From: Holophagaceae bacterium UBA706
GTDB lineage: Bacteria > Acidobacteriota > Holophagae > Holophagales > Holophagaceae
DNA: 17,725 nt
Assembly: GCA_002298155.1 (NCBI GenBank)
Contig: DBME01000447.1
Coordinates: 172 to 17,896 of the forward strand
Direction: 5' to 3'
Below are positions 1 through 6,173 of the stretch, one piece after another (position 1 is the stretch's first letter; each line of letters begins with the position of its first letter). The notes beneath the pieces are model-generated. The model was not told the origin of the DNA. It searched no databases and saw only the letters and a list, made by a program, of their open reading frames with translations. Made by a program: the position numbers and the translations under genes.

Positions 1-2
1 CC

Positions 3-1427
3 ATTCTGCTCACGGCCGGCATCGTCACGCTGGGCTGTTCCGGGTCCTCGGCCCAGGGAGGCAGCACCCCTGCTACCCCCACCGCGCCGGCGACCCCCAC
101 CCTCCAGAGAACCGTGGCAAGCCCCTCCCCCTCCCCCATCACCACGGTGGCCATGGTTTCCGCGGGCATGCCCCAGGTGCTGGCCGCCGTGCCCGCCCAG
201 GCCGGCGCCACCTACCTCTGGAGCGTGGCCAACGGCAGCATCCCCGGCCTGAGGACCAACGCCGCCGTGTACTACGACGCGCCCGCGACCACCGGCACCG
301 TGACCCTGACGTGCACCGTGACGGTGGCCGGCGTGGCCACCACCAGCACCCGCGCCATCCCCGTCACCGCCCCCATGCCCCTGACCCCCTTCTACTACGG
401 TTCGGGCTACAGCGCCGATTCCCTGGCCAACACCGTGGTGGGCGGCCCCACCGGCAACGTCGTCAGCTACCGCTTCCAGGCGCGCTACACGACGCCCCTC
501 AACGGCTTCCGCGTCTTCTTCATCTGGTCCACCACCCGCACCGGCTACAACGCCGGCCTGGGCGGGACCATCCGCATGGACCTGATGGCCGACGACCACA
601 CCGCGGCCCACCTGCCCCAGGGCCCGGCCCTGGCCTCGACCTCGTACGGCAACATCATCCCCCAGAACAACTACTACCCCATGCTGCACTTCCCGACCCC
701 CGTCGTGCTCACCGGCGGCGCCATCTACCACATCGTGTTCACCAACGTCGACTCGGATCCCGTGAGCAACTACATCTCCCTGGACACCCTCTACACGAAC
801 GCCCAGACCGCGCCCATGCAGCCCGTCAGCTCCGATACGAATTTCGCCGTGCTGTTCAGGACCTCCACGGGCGCCTGGAAGCTGCGCCAGGGCTACACCC
901 CCACCCTCGAGCTGGACTACGACACCGGCAGCCAGGGCAACGGCTACATGGAAGTGTGGTCCACCAATCCCAAGACCATCTCCGGCACCGCCGCCGTCCG
1001 CGAAACCTTCAAGGTCTCAGGCCCCAGCCGCACCTTCACCAAGGTGAACGTGCGCCTCCAGCGCGTGAGCGGCGAGGGCCCCCTCACCGTGCGCGTCGAG
1101 GAGGCCGACGGCACCCTGGTGGACCAGGTGCAGGTGCCCGCCTCCAGCATCATCACCGGCGTCCCCACCTGGGTGACGGCCACCTTCCCCGTGTCCCACG
1201 TCCTGAATTCCGGCGTCGCCTACAACCTCACCCTGTCCAGCCCCGCGGACACCGCCTACTCCGCCTTCCCCATGCGCAAGGGCCTGGACAAGGGCTTCTC
1301 CAAATCCACGGTCTTCCCCGACGGCTACGCCCAGTGCACCACCGCCGACGGCAGCTGGGCCGGCTGGGACATGTGGGGCACGCCCAACCTGACGTTCAGC
1401 GACCTGCAGTTCTTCTTCGTTCCCTGA
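3..1427 (+). CDS. Exported lipoprotein with Ig-like region, 5'-truncated by window edge
   Basis: Function unknown. The reading frame is open from the first bases of the window. The visible N-terminus is a hydrophobic stretch ending in a lipobox (T-L-G-C, Cys codon at 36-38), so this is a type II signal peptide and the start codon lies before base 1. A GTG at 114 is therefore internal. After the Cys comes a Ser/Thr/Pro-rich linker, then an Ig/PKD-like stretch (YLWSV, a Gly-rich turn, then TLTCTVTV). A roughly 350-residue C-terminal region follows, shared with the next gene: YYGSG near its start, then GYMEVW, KGLDKGF, TVFPDG and a terminal DLQFFF. 474 residues are visible and the stop is TGA. 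The product is predicted to be lipid-anchored and displayed outside the cytoplasm. The high-GC codon use matches its neighbours. It could be an adhesin or a carbohydrate-binding protein, but no catalytic motif was recognised. Confidence 0.8.
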   Translation: MLLTAGIVTLGCSGSSAQGGSTPATPTAPATPTLQRTVASPSPSPITTVAMVSAGMPQVLAAVPAQAGATYLWSVANGSIPGLRTNAAVYYDAPATTGTVTLTCTVTVAGVATTSTRAIPVTAPMPLTPFYYGSGYSADSLANTVVGGPTGNVVSYRFQARYTTPLNGFRVFFIWSTTRTGYNAGLGGTIRMDLMADDHTAAHLPQGPALASTSYGNIIPQNNYYPMLHFPTPVVLTGGAIYHIVFTNVDSDPVSNYISLDTLYTNAQTAPMQPVSSDTNFAVLFRTSTGAWKLRQGYTPTLELDYDTGSQGNGYMEVWSTNPKTISGTAAVRETFKVSGPSRTFTKVNVRLQRVSGEGPLTVRVEEADGTLVDQVQVPASSIITGVPTWVTATFPVSHVLNSGVAYNLTLSSPADTAYSAFPMRKGLDKGFSKSTVFPDGYAQCTTADGSWAGWDMWGTPNLTFSDLQFFFVP

Positions 1428-1490
1428 ACTTCCTTCCCACCCATCCGGCCCCCACCGGCATCCAAGGGACAGCGCCCCCAGGATGTGGCC

Positions 1491-2627
1491 ATGAACCGGC
1501 TCTTGCCCCTGCTCCTCCCCCTGATTCTCCAGGCCCAGGCAGCCTACTACGGCTCCTGCGTGCAGGGCGACTCGCTGGCCAACACGACCATCGGGCCCAA
1601 TGGCAACCAGGTGAGCTGCCGCTTCCGCGCCACCGTGGGCGGCCCCCTGGAAGGGATCCGGCCCTTCATCATCTGGAGCTTCCGCAAGGCCGGCTATCAC
1701 GGCGGCACGGGCGGCATCCTGAAGGTGGAGATCCAGGCGGACGACGGAACGGAGGCCCATGCGCCTTCCGGCCGCGTGCTCGCGTCCAGCGTCCAGCGGC
1801 TCTACATCGTGCCCGCCAGCGACCAGTTCTATCCCCTCATCACCTTTGACCGCAAGCCGCTGCTCGTGCCGGGAACGATCTACCATGCCGTCTTCTCCAA
1901 TCCCCACCCCCAGGGCTCCGTGAACTACGTCTCCGTGAACGCCATCCTCACCCGGGAAGCGGACCGGCCCGTGCAGCCCACCCGCGGGGATGAGGACTGG
2001 GCGATGCTCTACCGCAATGCCGCCCACCCGCAGTGGGTCCCCCGCCGCACCGCCGGCACCCGGGAAGCCTTCACCCCGATCATGGAGGTGTACTGCGCGG
2101 GGGGCGCCTCCCAGGGGATCGGGTACATGGAACTGTGGATGGCTGCCGCCAAACCCGTGGGCGGGACGGCGAAGGTGGCCGAGACCTTCACCATCTCGGG
2201 TCCCCCCCGCCGCGTGGATGGGGTGGCGGTGCGGGTGCGCCGGCTCAAGGGGACGGAACCCCTGGCCATCCGCCTTGAAAACGCCGCCGGCAAGGTCCTG
2301 GCGCAGACCTCCTGCTCCTGCGCCCTGAAGGCCAGCGCCTCGGGTTCCCTGGGGGGGTGCGGTTGGCTTGAGGCGCGTCTGCCCGAACCCCTGACGCTCC
2401 AGGCCGGCCAGGCCTACCGCATGGTCCTGGCATCGGCCCAGGCGGGGAGCTTCGAGGCGTTCCCCCTTCGCAAGGGCTTGGACAAGGGTTTCACCGGGGC
2501 GACGGTGTTCCCGGATGGACATGCGGAATTCAACGATGGAGGTGGCTGGAAGGGCTGGGAGCAGTGGGGGAAGGGCAACCGGCTAGATTCGGATCTGCAA
2601 TTTTATTTTGAGTTGTCTGGGGAATAA
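1491..2627 (+). CDS. Secreted protein, paralogue of the upstream lipoprotein
   Basis: Function unknown. The start chosen is the ATG at 1491, because AGGA at 1480-1483 sits 7 nt upstream. A GTG two codons earlier lies too close to that site. The 378-residue product begins with a Sec signal peptide (MNRLLPLLLPLILQAQA), with likely cleavage after AQA. The mature protein starts AYYGSC and runs parallel to the C-terminal region of the upstream protein: DSLANT, a GY.GG..G stretch, IYH.VF, GYMELW, KGLDKGF, TVFPDGHA, W.GWEQWG and DLQFYF. It has no Ig-like region and no lipobox. It also has several Cys residues (for example a CSCALK stretch) that the paralogue lacks. The gap to the upstream gene is 63 bp on the same strand, so co-transcription is plausible. 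This is most simply a tandem duplication followed by divergence. Confidence 0.85.
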   Translation: MNRLLPLLLPLILQAQAAYYGSCVQGDSLANTTIGPNGNQVSCRFRATVGGPLEGIRPFIIWSFRKAGYHGGTGGILKVEIQADDGTEAHAPSGRVLASSVQRLYIVPASDQFYPLITFDRKPLLVPGTIYHAVFSNPHPQGSVNYVSVNAILTREADRPVQPTRGDEDWAMLYRNAAHPQWVPRRTAGTREAFTPIMEVYCAGGASQGIGYMELWMAAAKPVGGTAKVAETFTISGPPRRVDGVAVRVRRLKGTEPLAIRLENAAGKVLAQTSCSCALKASASGSLGGCGWLEARLPEPLTLQAGQAYRMVLASAQAGSFEAFPLRKGLDKGFTGATVFPDGHAEFNDGGGWKGWEQWGKGNRLDSDLQFYFELSGE

Positions 2628-2649
2628 TCCCTGGGGGAGGGGTCATGGG

Positions 2650-2677
2650 TTGCGGGTCCATATTAACCACTAATACT
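2650..2677 (+). promoter_or_regulatory. Possible promoter before the histidine kinase
   Basis: A short AT-rich patch stands out in the GC-rich gap between the secreted protein and the kinase. TTGCGG at 2650-2655 and AATACT at 2672-2677 are 16 nt apart and resemble weak -35/-10 boxes. This is only a resemblance. No terminator hairpin was found in the same gap. Confidence 0.2.
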
Positions 2678-2721
2678 GAGGGGTATGCCGATTCCCGGCC
2701 GAGACCTTCCTCTGTCACCCA

Positions 2722-4383
2722 ATGCGCATACCCTGGCTGCAATCCCTCCCCTCGCGACCGGATCCCAACGTGGGGCGTTGGATTCTGGCAGCCGCCGTCC
2801 TCTTCGCCGCGACCGGCCTGGTGGCTTCAAACCGGCTGAGGATCCGGCCTGAACGCGTCTTCCTGGTGGATGCGGTCCTGATGCTGGCCGCCGTCGTGCC
2901 GGTGCTGGCCCTGGAGCGGATCCGGGCGAGGAGGGCGCCTCCGGAGGGCCGGGTGCTGGAAGCCGTCTTCCACGGCTCACCCCTGGCCATCTTCGGCCTG
3001 GACCGCCACGGCAAGGTCCAGCACTACTGGAACCCCGCGGCCCACAAGCTCTTCGGCATCCCGCCCGCGCGCGCCCTGGGGCGGCCCATGCCCATCGTGC
3101 TCCCCGGCTTCCAGGAGGAGCTCCGCCGTCTCCTGGACCGGGCCTTCCGGGGGGAGGCCATCACCGACATCCAGGGGCAGGGCATCCTCCGGGAGGGCCC
3201 CTCCTTTCCCGTGAACCTCTCCCTCACCCCCGTGCGGGGGGAGGGGGGTCAGGTGGAGGCGGTGCTGGTGATCCTCGGCGACGACGCCTCCCAGAAGGCC
3301 CGGCTCACCAGCCTGGCGGCCCTCCTGGGCGAAAAGTCCGCCCTCCTGGAGGCCGTGCGGTCCGCGGGGATCGTCCTCTGGGCCATGGACCCCGCGCGGG
3401 GCCGCCTCGTGCACGTGAGCAGCGCGGCCCTGGAGGTCCTGGGCGTGAGCCGGGAGCGCCTCCTGGCGGACCCCAAGGGCCTGGCGGAGCTGCTGGCCCC
3501 CCGGGACCAGGACAAGCTGCGCTTCGCCCAGGCCGAGGCCCTGGCCGGAAACGTGGGCAGCTTCGAGGCACCCCTGGCGATCCCCCTGCACGGCCGGACC
3601 ACCTGGACCCGGTGGACCCTGGACCTGTCCGGGGGCCTCCTGCGGGGCCTCATCCAGGACATCACCGAGGCCCGTGAACTCCAGGCCCAGCTCCTCCACA
3701 GCCAGAAGCTGGAGACGGTGGGCGAGTTCCTCAGCGCCGTCACCCATGATTTCAACAATATCCTCATGAGCATCCTGGGCTACAACGAGCTGCTCCTCCT
3801 GGATCCCGACCTCAGCCCCGACCAGAAGCGCCGCCTCCAGGTCATGCAGCGGGGCGCAAGCCGGGGCCAGGCCCTGGCCGGGCGGCTCCTGCGCTATGCC
3901 CGAAGGGGCGCCTCGGTGCGGCGCACCACGGACCTCAACGAACTGGTCTCCGAAGTCATCGCCCTCCTGGAGGAATCCTCGCCCGTCTCCATCCGCATCC
4001 GCGCCGACCTGGACCCCGACCTGCCGGCCCTGGTGGTTGAGCCGTCCGAACTGCACCAGGTGATCATGAACCTCGGCGTGAACGCCCGGGACGCCATGCC
4101 CGAAGGCGGGGAGATCATCTTCAGCACCAGTCTGGAGGACGGCTGGATCATCCTCCAGGTGCGGGACACCGGGGCAGGGATCCCCGCCACGGTGAAGGAA
4201 CGGATCTTCGATGCGTTCTTCACCACCAAGGGGGAAGGGAAGGGGACGGGTTTGGGTTTGGCTGTGGTCCAACGCATCGTAACCGCCCACGGAGGCAGCG
4301 TAGCCTGCGAGAGCGAAGCGGGGGAGGGTGCGACCTTCCGGGTGCGGCTGCCGGTGGGTGGAGGTAGTTCGGCCGAGGCGTAG
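2722..4383 (+). CDS. Membrane-bound double-PAS sensor histidine kinase
   Basis: A 553-residue two-component sensor kinase. Two hydrophobic segments (about residues 19-36 and 46-64) anchor it, with only a short loop between them, so sensing is probably not by a large periplasmic domain. Two PAS-like regions follow (about 76-190 and 198-310). Next is a HisKA domain with the phospho-acceptor His342 in THDFNN, then a HATPase_c domain: N-box with Asn450/Asn454 (NLGVNARDAMPEGG), G1 box DTGAGIP at 482-488, F-box DAFFTT and G2 box GKGTGLGL from 506. All residues expected for autophosphorylation are present. There is no receiver domain and no response regulator next to it, so its partner is encoded elsewhere. 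The ATG at 2722 has no clear ribosome site, and no better in-frame start was seen. It ends at the left edge of the low-GC island. Confidence 0.9.
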   Translation: MRIPWLQSLPSRPDPNVGRWILAAAVLFAATGLVASNRLRIRPERVFLVDAVLMLAAVVPVLALERIRARRAPPEGRVLEAVFHGSPLAIFGLDRHGKVQHYWNPAAHKLFGIPPARALGRPMPIVLPGFQEELRRLLDRAFRGEAITDIQGQGILREGPSFPVNLSLTPVRGEGGQVEAVLVILGDDASQKARLTSLAALLGEKSALLEAVRSAGIVLWAMDPARGRLVHVSSAALEVLGVSRERLLADPKGLAELLAPRDQDKLRFAQAEALAGNVGSFEAPLAIPLHGRTTWTRWTLDLSGGLLRGLIQDITEARELQAQLLHSQKLETVGEFLSAVTHDFNNILMSILGYNELLLLDPDLSPDQKRRLQVMQRGASRGQALAGRLLRYARRGASVRRTTDLNELVSEVIALLEESSPVSIRIRADLDPDLPALVVEPSELHQVIMNLGVNARDAMPEGGEIIFSTSLEDGWIILQVRDTGAGIPATVKERIFDAFFTTKGEGKGTGLGLAVVQRIVTAHGGSVACESEAGEGATFRVRLPVGGGSSAEA

Positions 4384-4563
4384 GGCGGGATCTTGACGGG
4401 GAGAAACCAGACCTACTCAATCCGCCCCGGTGTGCTCGTGCAGGTGACTTCCACCGCAGGCGCCGGGAATGGGCAAGCGGGACCATCGCAGGAGGAACTA
4501 CAGAATCGTGGAGGGCTGGTCGTGACACGAGGAGGCCAGTGTGAAGCTCCCTCCTAGAGCGGC
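4384..4563. other. Gap after the kinase, no gene seen
   Basis: No convincing coding region is present here. The sequence is still GC-rich and falls in GC towards its right end, so the junction between chromosome and island probably lies here or just after. A small hairpin can be drawn around 4518-4540 (CTGG, TCGTG / CACGA, CCAG) but there is no T-run after it. Neither a terminator nor an RNA gene could be supported. Confidence 0.4.
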
Positions 4564-4597
4564 TGCTAACCTGCTTTCCCGTGCAGGTCGGTTAGGT
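4564..4597 (+). repeat. attC-like hairpin 1 (degenerate)
   Basis: TGCTAAC at 4564-4570 (one mismatch to RYYYAAC) is paired with GTTAGGT at 4591-4597 (a full match to GTTRRRY). Inside is a perfect 6-bp stem, ACCTGC at 4569-4574 and GCAGGT at 4583-4588, with an 8-nt loop. At 34 bp it is shorter than recognised attC sites, so it may be a deleted relic or an unrelated hairpin. A further GCTGCT / AGCAGC pair (4562-4567 and 4613-4618) encloses it. Confidence 0.35.
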
Positions 4598-4624
4598 AGC
4601 TTGGTAACGCTAAGCAGCTGGCGC

Positions 4625-4768
4625 ATGACTTGGAAAGGGCATTTGACCAGGCTCATTAATGAGCTCAAATCCCCTTGGTTTTACGTTTGGACAATTGCCA
4701 CAGCCGAGTACTATGCCAGTGTCTCCAAATTTTACCTTGTCGCTCTTCTCCGCTTATGCGGCCTTTAG
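4625..4768 (+). CDS. Possible small hydrophobic peptide
   Basis: An ATG at 4625 opens a 47-residue frame (begins MTWKGHLTRL, ends LRLCGL) with a moderately hydrophobic, aromatic-rich second half. It starts 27 nt after attC-like box 1 and ends 4 nt before the boxes of element 2, so it fills the interval a cassette gene would fill. The frame is also open upstream to 4541, but that extension runs through the hairpin and is unlikely. No Shine-Dalgarno site was seen and the family is not recognised. A strong palindrome lies inside it. It may simply be non-coding sequence. Confidence 0.25.
   Translation: MTWKGHLTRLINELKSPWFYVWTIATAEYYASVSKFYLVALLRLCGL
4641..4670. repeat. Near-perfect palindrome, operator- or hairpin-like
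   Basis: The core at 4651-4664 (GCTCATTAATGAGC) is a perfect 14-bp palindrome. It is flanked by ATTTGA (4641-4646) and TCAAAT (4665-4670), which are also reverse complements, with four extra bases CCAG on the left side only. This makes an 11-pair inverted repeat around the centre (counting the loopless core) with one 4-nt bulge. There is no T-run, so it is not a standard terminator. It could be a dimeric regulator site or a structural remnant. Confidence 0.45.
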
Positions 4769-4772
4769 CCAA

Positions 4773-4802
4773 ACCTAACCGTCGCATAATTCATAGTTAG
4801 GC
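4773..4802 (+). repeat. attC-like element 2 (short)
   Basis: ACCTAAC at 4773-4779 (full RYYYAAC match) and GTTAGGC at 4796-4802 (full GTTRRRY match) are separated by only 16 nt. The ATG of the next gene follows 7 nt after the second box, a typical distance for cassette genes. A separate perfect 7-bp inverted repeat, TTATGCG (4754-4760) and CGCATAA (4783-4789), overlaps it. At 30 bp it is far below usual attC length, so it is either degenerate or coincidental. Confidence 0.4.
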
Positions 4803-4809
4803 TTTCCAC

Positions 4810-5244
4810 ATGCCCCTTGGTTCATTTTTCCAGCGCCGGCCTACCTTGAAGGTGTGGGTCTATGTGGTTCTGCTGGCCTTTTGGGTATTTGTTCTCGCGC
4901 CTGATGCAATCCATCACCCAGACGTGGTCTCTGAGACGAACGATTTAAGTTATTTTTGGCTTTTCTGGCCTCTTGCTCTCGCCATTTTGTCGATGGTACT
5001 TTGGCCGTCTCGTGCCTCATGGTGGGCTCTCGCACTTGTCTGGTTCGTAATACAAACGATTGGCACGAAGGCTTCCTACATGTACGCCGTTTATAACGAA
5101 GGCTGCAAATGGGCCCCGGGGACACGCTATTGGGTCTTGATCATGAATTTGGTATTTTTCTTGATCCCGCTCCTTGTTCACTGGGGTCTTCGCCCTCCAA
5201 ACGCCGATGTTCCGATGCAGTCCCACAAAAAAAACCAAATATAA
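4810..5244 (+). CDS. Small integral membrane protein, 4 predicted TM segments
   Basis: A 144-residue protein of unknown function. Four hydrophobic segments are visible at about residues 14-33, 46-64, 67-84 and 108-127, with many Trp and Phe residues, a positively charged N-terminus (QRRP) and a Lys-rich tail (HKKNQI). A conserved-looking loop with Cys and Trp (NEGCKWAPGT) precedes the last segment. The ATG at 4810 lies 7 nt after a GTTAGGC box and has no Shine-Dalgarno site, so translation may depend on a leaderless message or on upstream sequence. Codon and base composition are markedly poorer in GC than the flanking chromosome. The family is not recognised. Small multi-pass proteins like this are common among integron cassette genes and have few known roles. 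Coding status is supported by length and coherent hydrophobic pattern. Confidence 0.7.
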   Translation: MPLGSFFQRRPTLKVWVYVVLLAFWVFVLAPDAIHHPDVVSETNDLSYFWLFWPLALAILSMVLWPSRASWWALALVWFVIQTIGTKASYMYAVYNEGCKWAPGTRYWVLIMNLVFFLIPLLVHWGLRPPNADVPMQSHKKNQI

Positions 5245-5396
5245 ATCCGAAATTCATTTGGCCCATTGTCTGACCACATTTCCCTTGGTCGCCCATATGG
5301 CGGATACTCAGGTTCGGCGTTCTTCCATGCGCAAAGCGGCATCTCATTTTCCATGCCGTGGGATCACCACTAAATGCTCTGTTCCAACCGACAGGC

Positions 5397-5440
5397 GCCT
5401 AACCGTGGCGTTCGGCCCCGGACCGGCTTCGTCGCTAGGT
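5397..5440 (+). repeat. attC-like hairpin 3 (degenerate)
   Basis: GCCTAAC at 5397-5403 matches RYYYAAC exactly. GCTAGGT at 5434-5440 matches GTTRRRY except for its second base. The 30 nt between them are GC-rich and form an imperfect palindrome (GGCCCCGG / CCGGCTTCG side). A 5-bp hairpin, GTGTC / GACAC at 5439-5452, follows. It lies between two small membrane-protein genes, where a cassette junction would be expected. The rest of the 264-nt gap (5245-5508) holds no gene I can support. Confidence 0.35.
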
Positions 5441-5508
5441 GTCTACCGACACGCAGAATTCTAGAGGTTGTCACCACGCATCATGCATCGACCCATCGCA
5501 GGCACGCC

Positions 5509-5829
5509 ATGAACCAAAGCAAAAATTCCATGCTTGGCCCTATGCTTTGGCTCGGTTTGAATGCAATTTGCCTGCTGTTCTTTCTCGTCCTCTTTGCAAA
5601 CCTTTTCCTCGCATTTCATGAAGAAGCCGGCCCTGGAGACGGGCTTGTCTTCCTTTTTGTTTTGGCGCCAACTTTATTCATCCTAGCGGTTACTCATGCC
5701 GCCTCTTTATTCAGAGCGATTAATCACTTCCTGAAAGGGCGACGTCGGCAGGCCTTCTGGCTTTTCCTCCCGTCCCTTGCATGGGCGATCACCTTTGTTT
5801 CTCTCCATTTGCTTCGCCATCGAGGATAG
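5509..5829 (+). CDS. Small integral membrane protein, 3 predicted TM segments
   Basis: A 106-residue protein of unknown function. Hydrophobic segments lie at about residues 9-34, 45-70 and 83-101. A basic loop KGRRRQ lies before the third segment and a basic tail (LLRHRG) ends the protein, which gives a plausible topology by the positive-inside rule. The frame is open upstream to 5374, but that part overlaps attC-like element 3 and has no membrane-protein character. The ATG at 5509 was therefore chosen, although it lacks a clear ribosome site. Base composition matches the island, not the flanks. It is unrelated in sequence to the four-TM protein upstream. The family is not recognised. Confidence 0.65.
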   Translation: MNQSKNSMLGPMLWLGLNAICLLFFLVLFANLFLAFHEEAGPGDGLVFLFVLAPTLFILAVTHAASLFRAINHFLKGRRRQAFWLFLPSLAWAITFVSLHLLRHRG

Positions 5830-6008
5830 CTGATTTCGCAGTTGTGCAAACGAACCGCCTAGCCATTGCTATGCAAACTTGATCCAGCCACTTGGTTTAC
5901 CCGAAGCCGCTGCCAGTATCAAAATGAAGTATGATCGTTACTACATTCCCCCAAGCGGCATTGTAGGATCGCGCCGCGTCATACGGCGACTGCATCATGG
6001 GCGCAGGT
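5830..6008. other. Non-coding stretch in the island, nothing recognised
   Basis: Together with the next element this makes a gap of 344 nt between genes. Several short frames cross it but none has a credible start, hydrophobic pattern or family resemblance. No terminator or RNA gene was recognised. It could be the eroded body of a lost cassette. Confidence 0.4.
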
Positions 6009-6132
6009 GTCCAACCGCGCGCTCGACACGCACCTTACCTGCTTGGCTCCGACCATGGAAAAGAAAAAAACCAAACAGCCTGCTCCCACTACCGCGCCGC
6101 CAGGTTGGGGCCGGCCAAATTCGACGTTAGGC
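6009..6132 (+). repeat. attC-like site 4 (near-canonical length)
   Basis: GTCCAAC at 6009-6015 matches RYYYAAC and GTTAGGC at 6126-6132 matches GTTRRRY, giving a 124-bp element within the known attC size range. Next to each outer box is a TCGA core (6022-6025 and 6121-6124, that is CTCGAC and TTCGAC), in the position expected for the inner L'' and L' boxes. The central part folds less well than typical attC variable stems. The start codon of the next gene is 42 nt downstream. This is the best of the four candidate sites. Confidence 0.45.
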
Positions 6133-6141
6133 CACCTAGAT

Positions 6142-6155
6142 ACGGCAAATGCCGT
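6142..6155. repeat. Short perfect inverted repeat upstream of the DUF4410-like gene
   Basis: ACGGCA and TGCCGT are separated by two bases, 18 nt before the ATG at 6174 and just upstream of its ribosome site. It may be a small operator or a leader hairpin. The two-base gap makes an RNA hairpin possible only if the inner pairs open. Confidence 0.3.
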
Positions 6156-6173
6156 CACCTCCAAAGGAGAATT

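Noticed and set aside
114..116. GTG as the start of the first lipoprotein
   Set aside because: The frame continues upstream into a clear lipoprotein signal peptide, so this codon is internal.
1017..2522. A 501-codon minus-strand frame opposite the exported paralogues
   Set aside because: Gly/His/Ala-rich composition is typical of an antisense shadow; the plus-strand frames have signal peptides and mutual similarity.
2977..4290. A 437-codon minus-strand frame opposite the histidine kinase
   Set aside because: The plus strand encodes all kinase motifs in order; the antisense frame has none.
5174..5464. A 96-codon frame overlapping the end of the four-TM gene and attC-like element 3
   Set aside because: It has no hydrophobic or family pattern and crosses the palindrome.
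5879..6130. Short plus-strand frames in the gap before the DUF4410-like gene
   Set aside because: Arg/Pro-rich, no ribosome site, and they overlap the best attC-like site.
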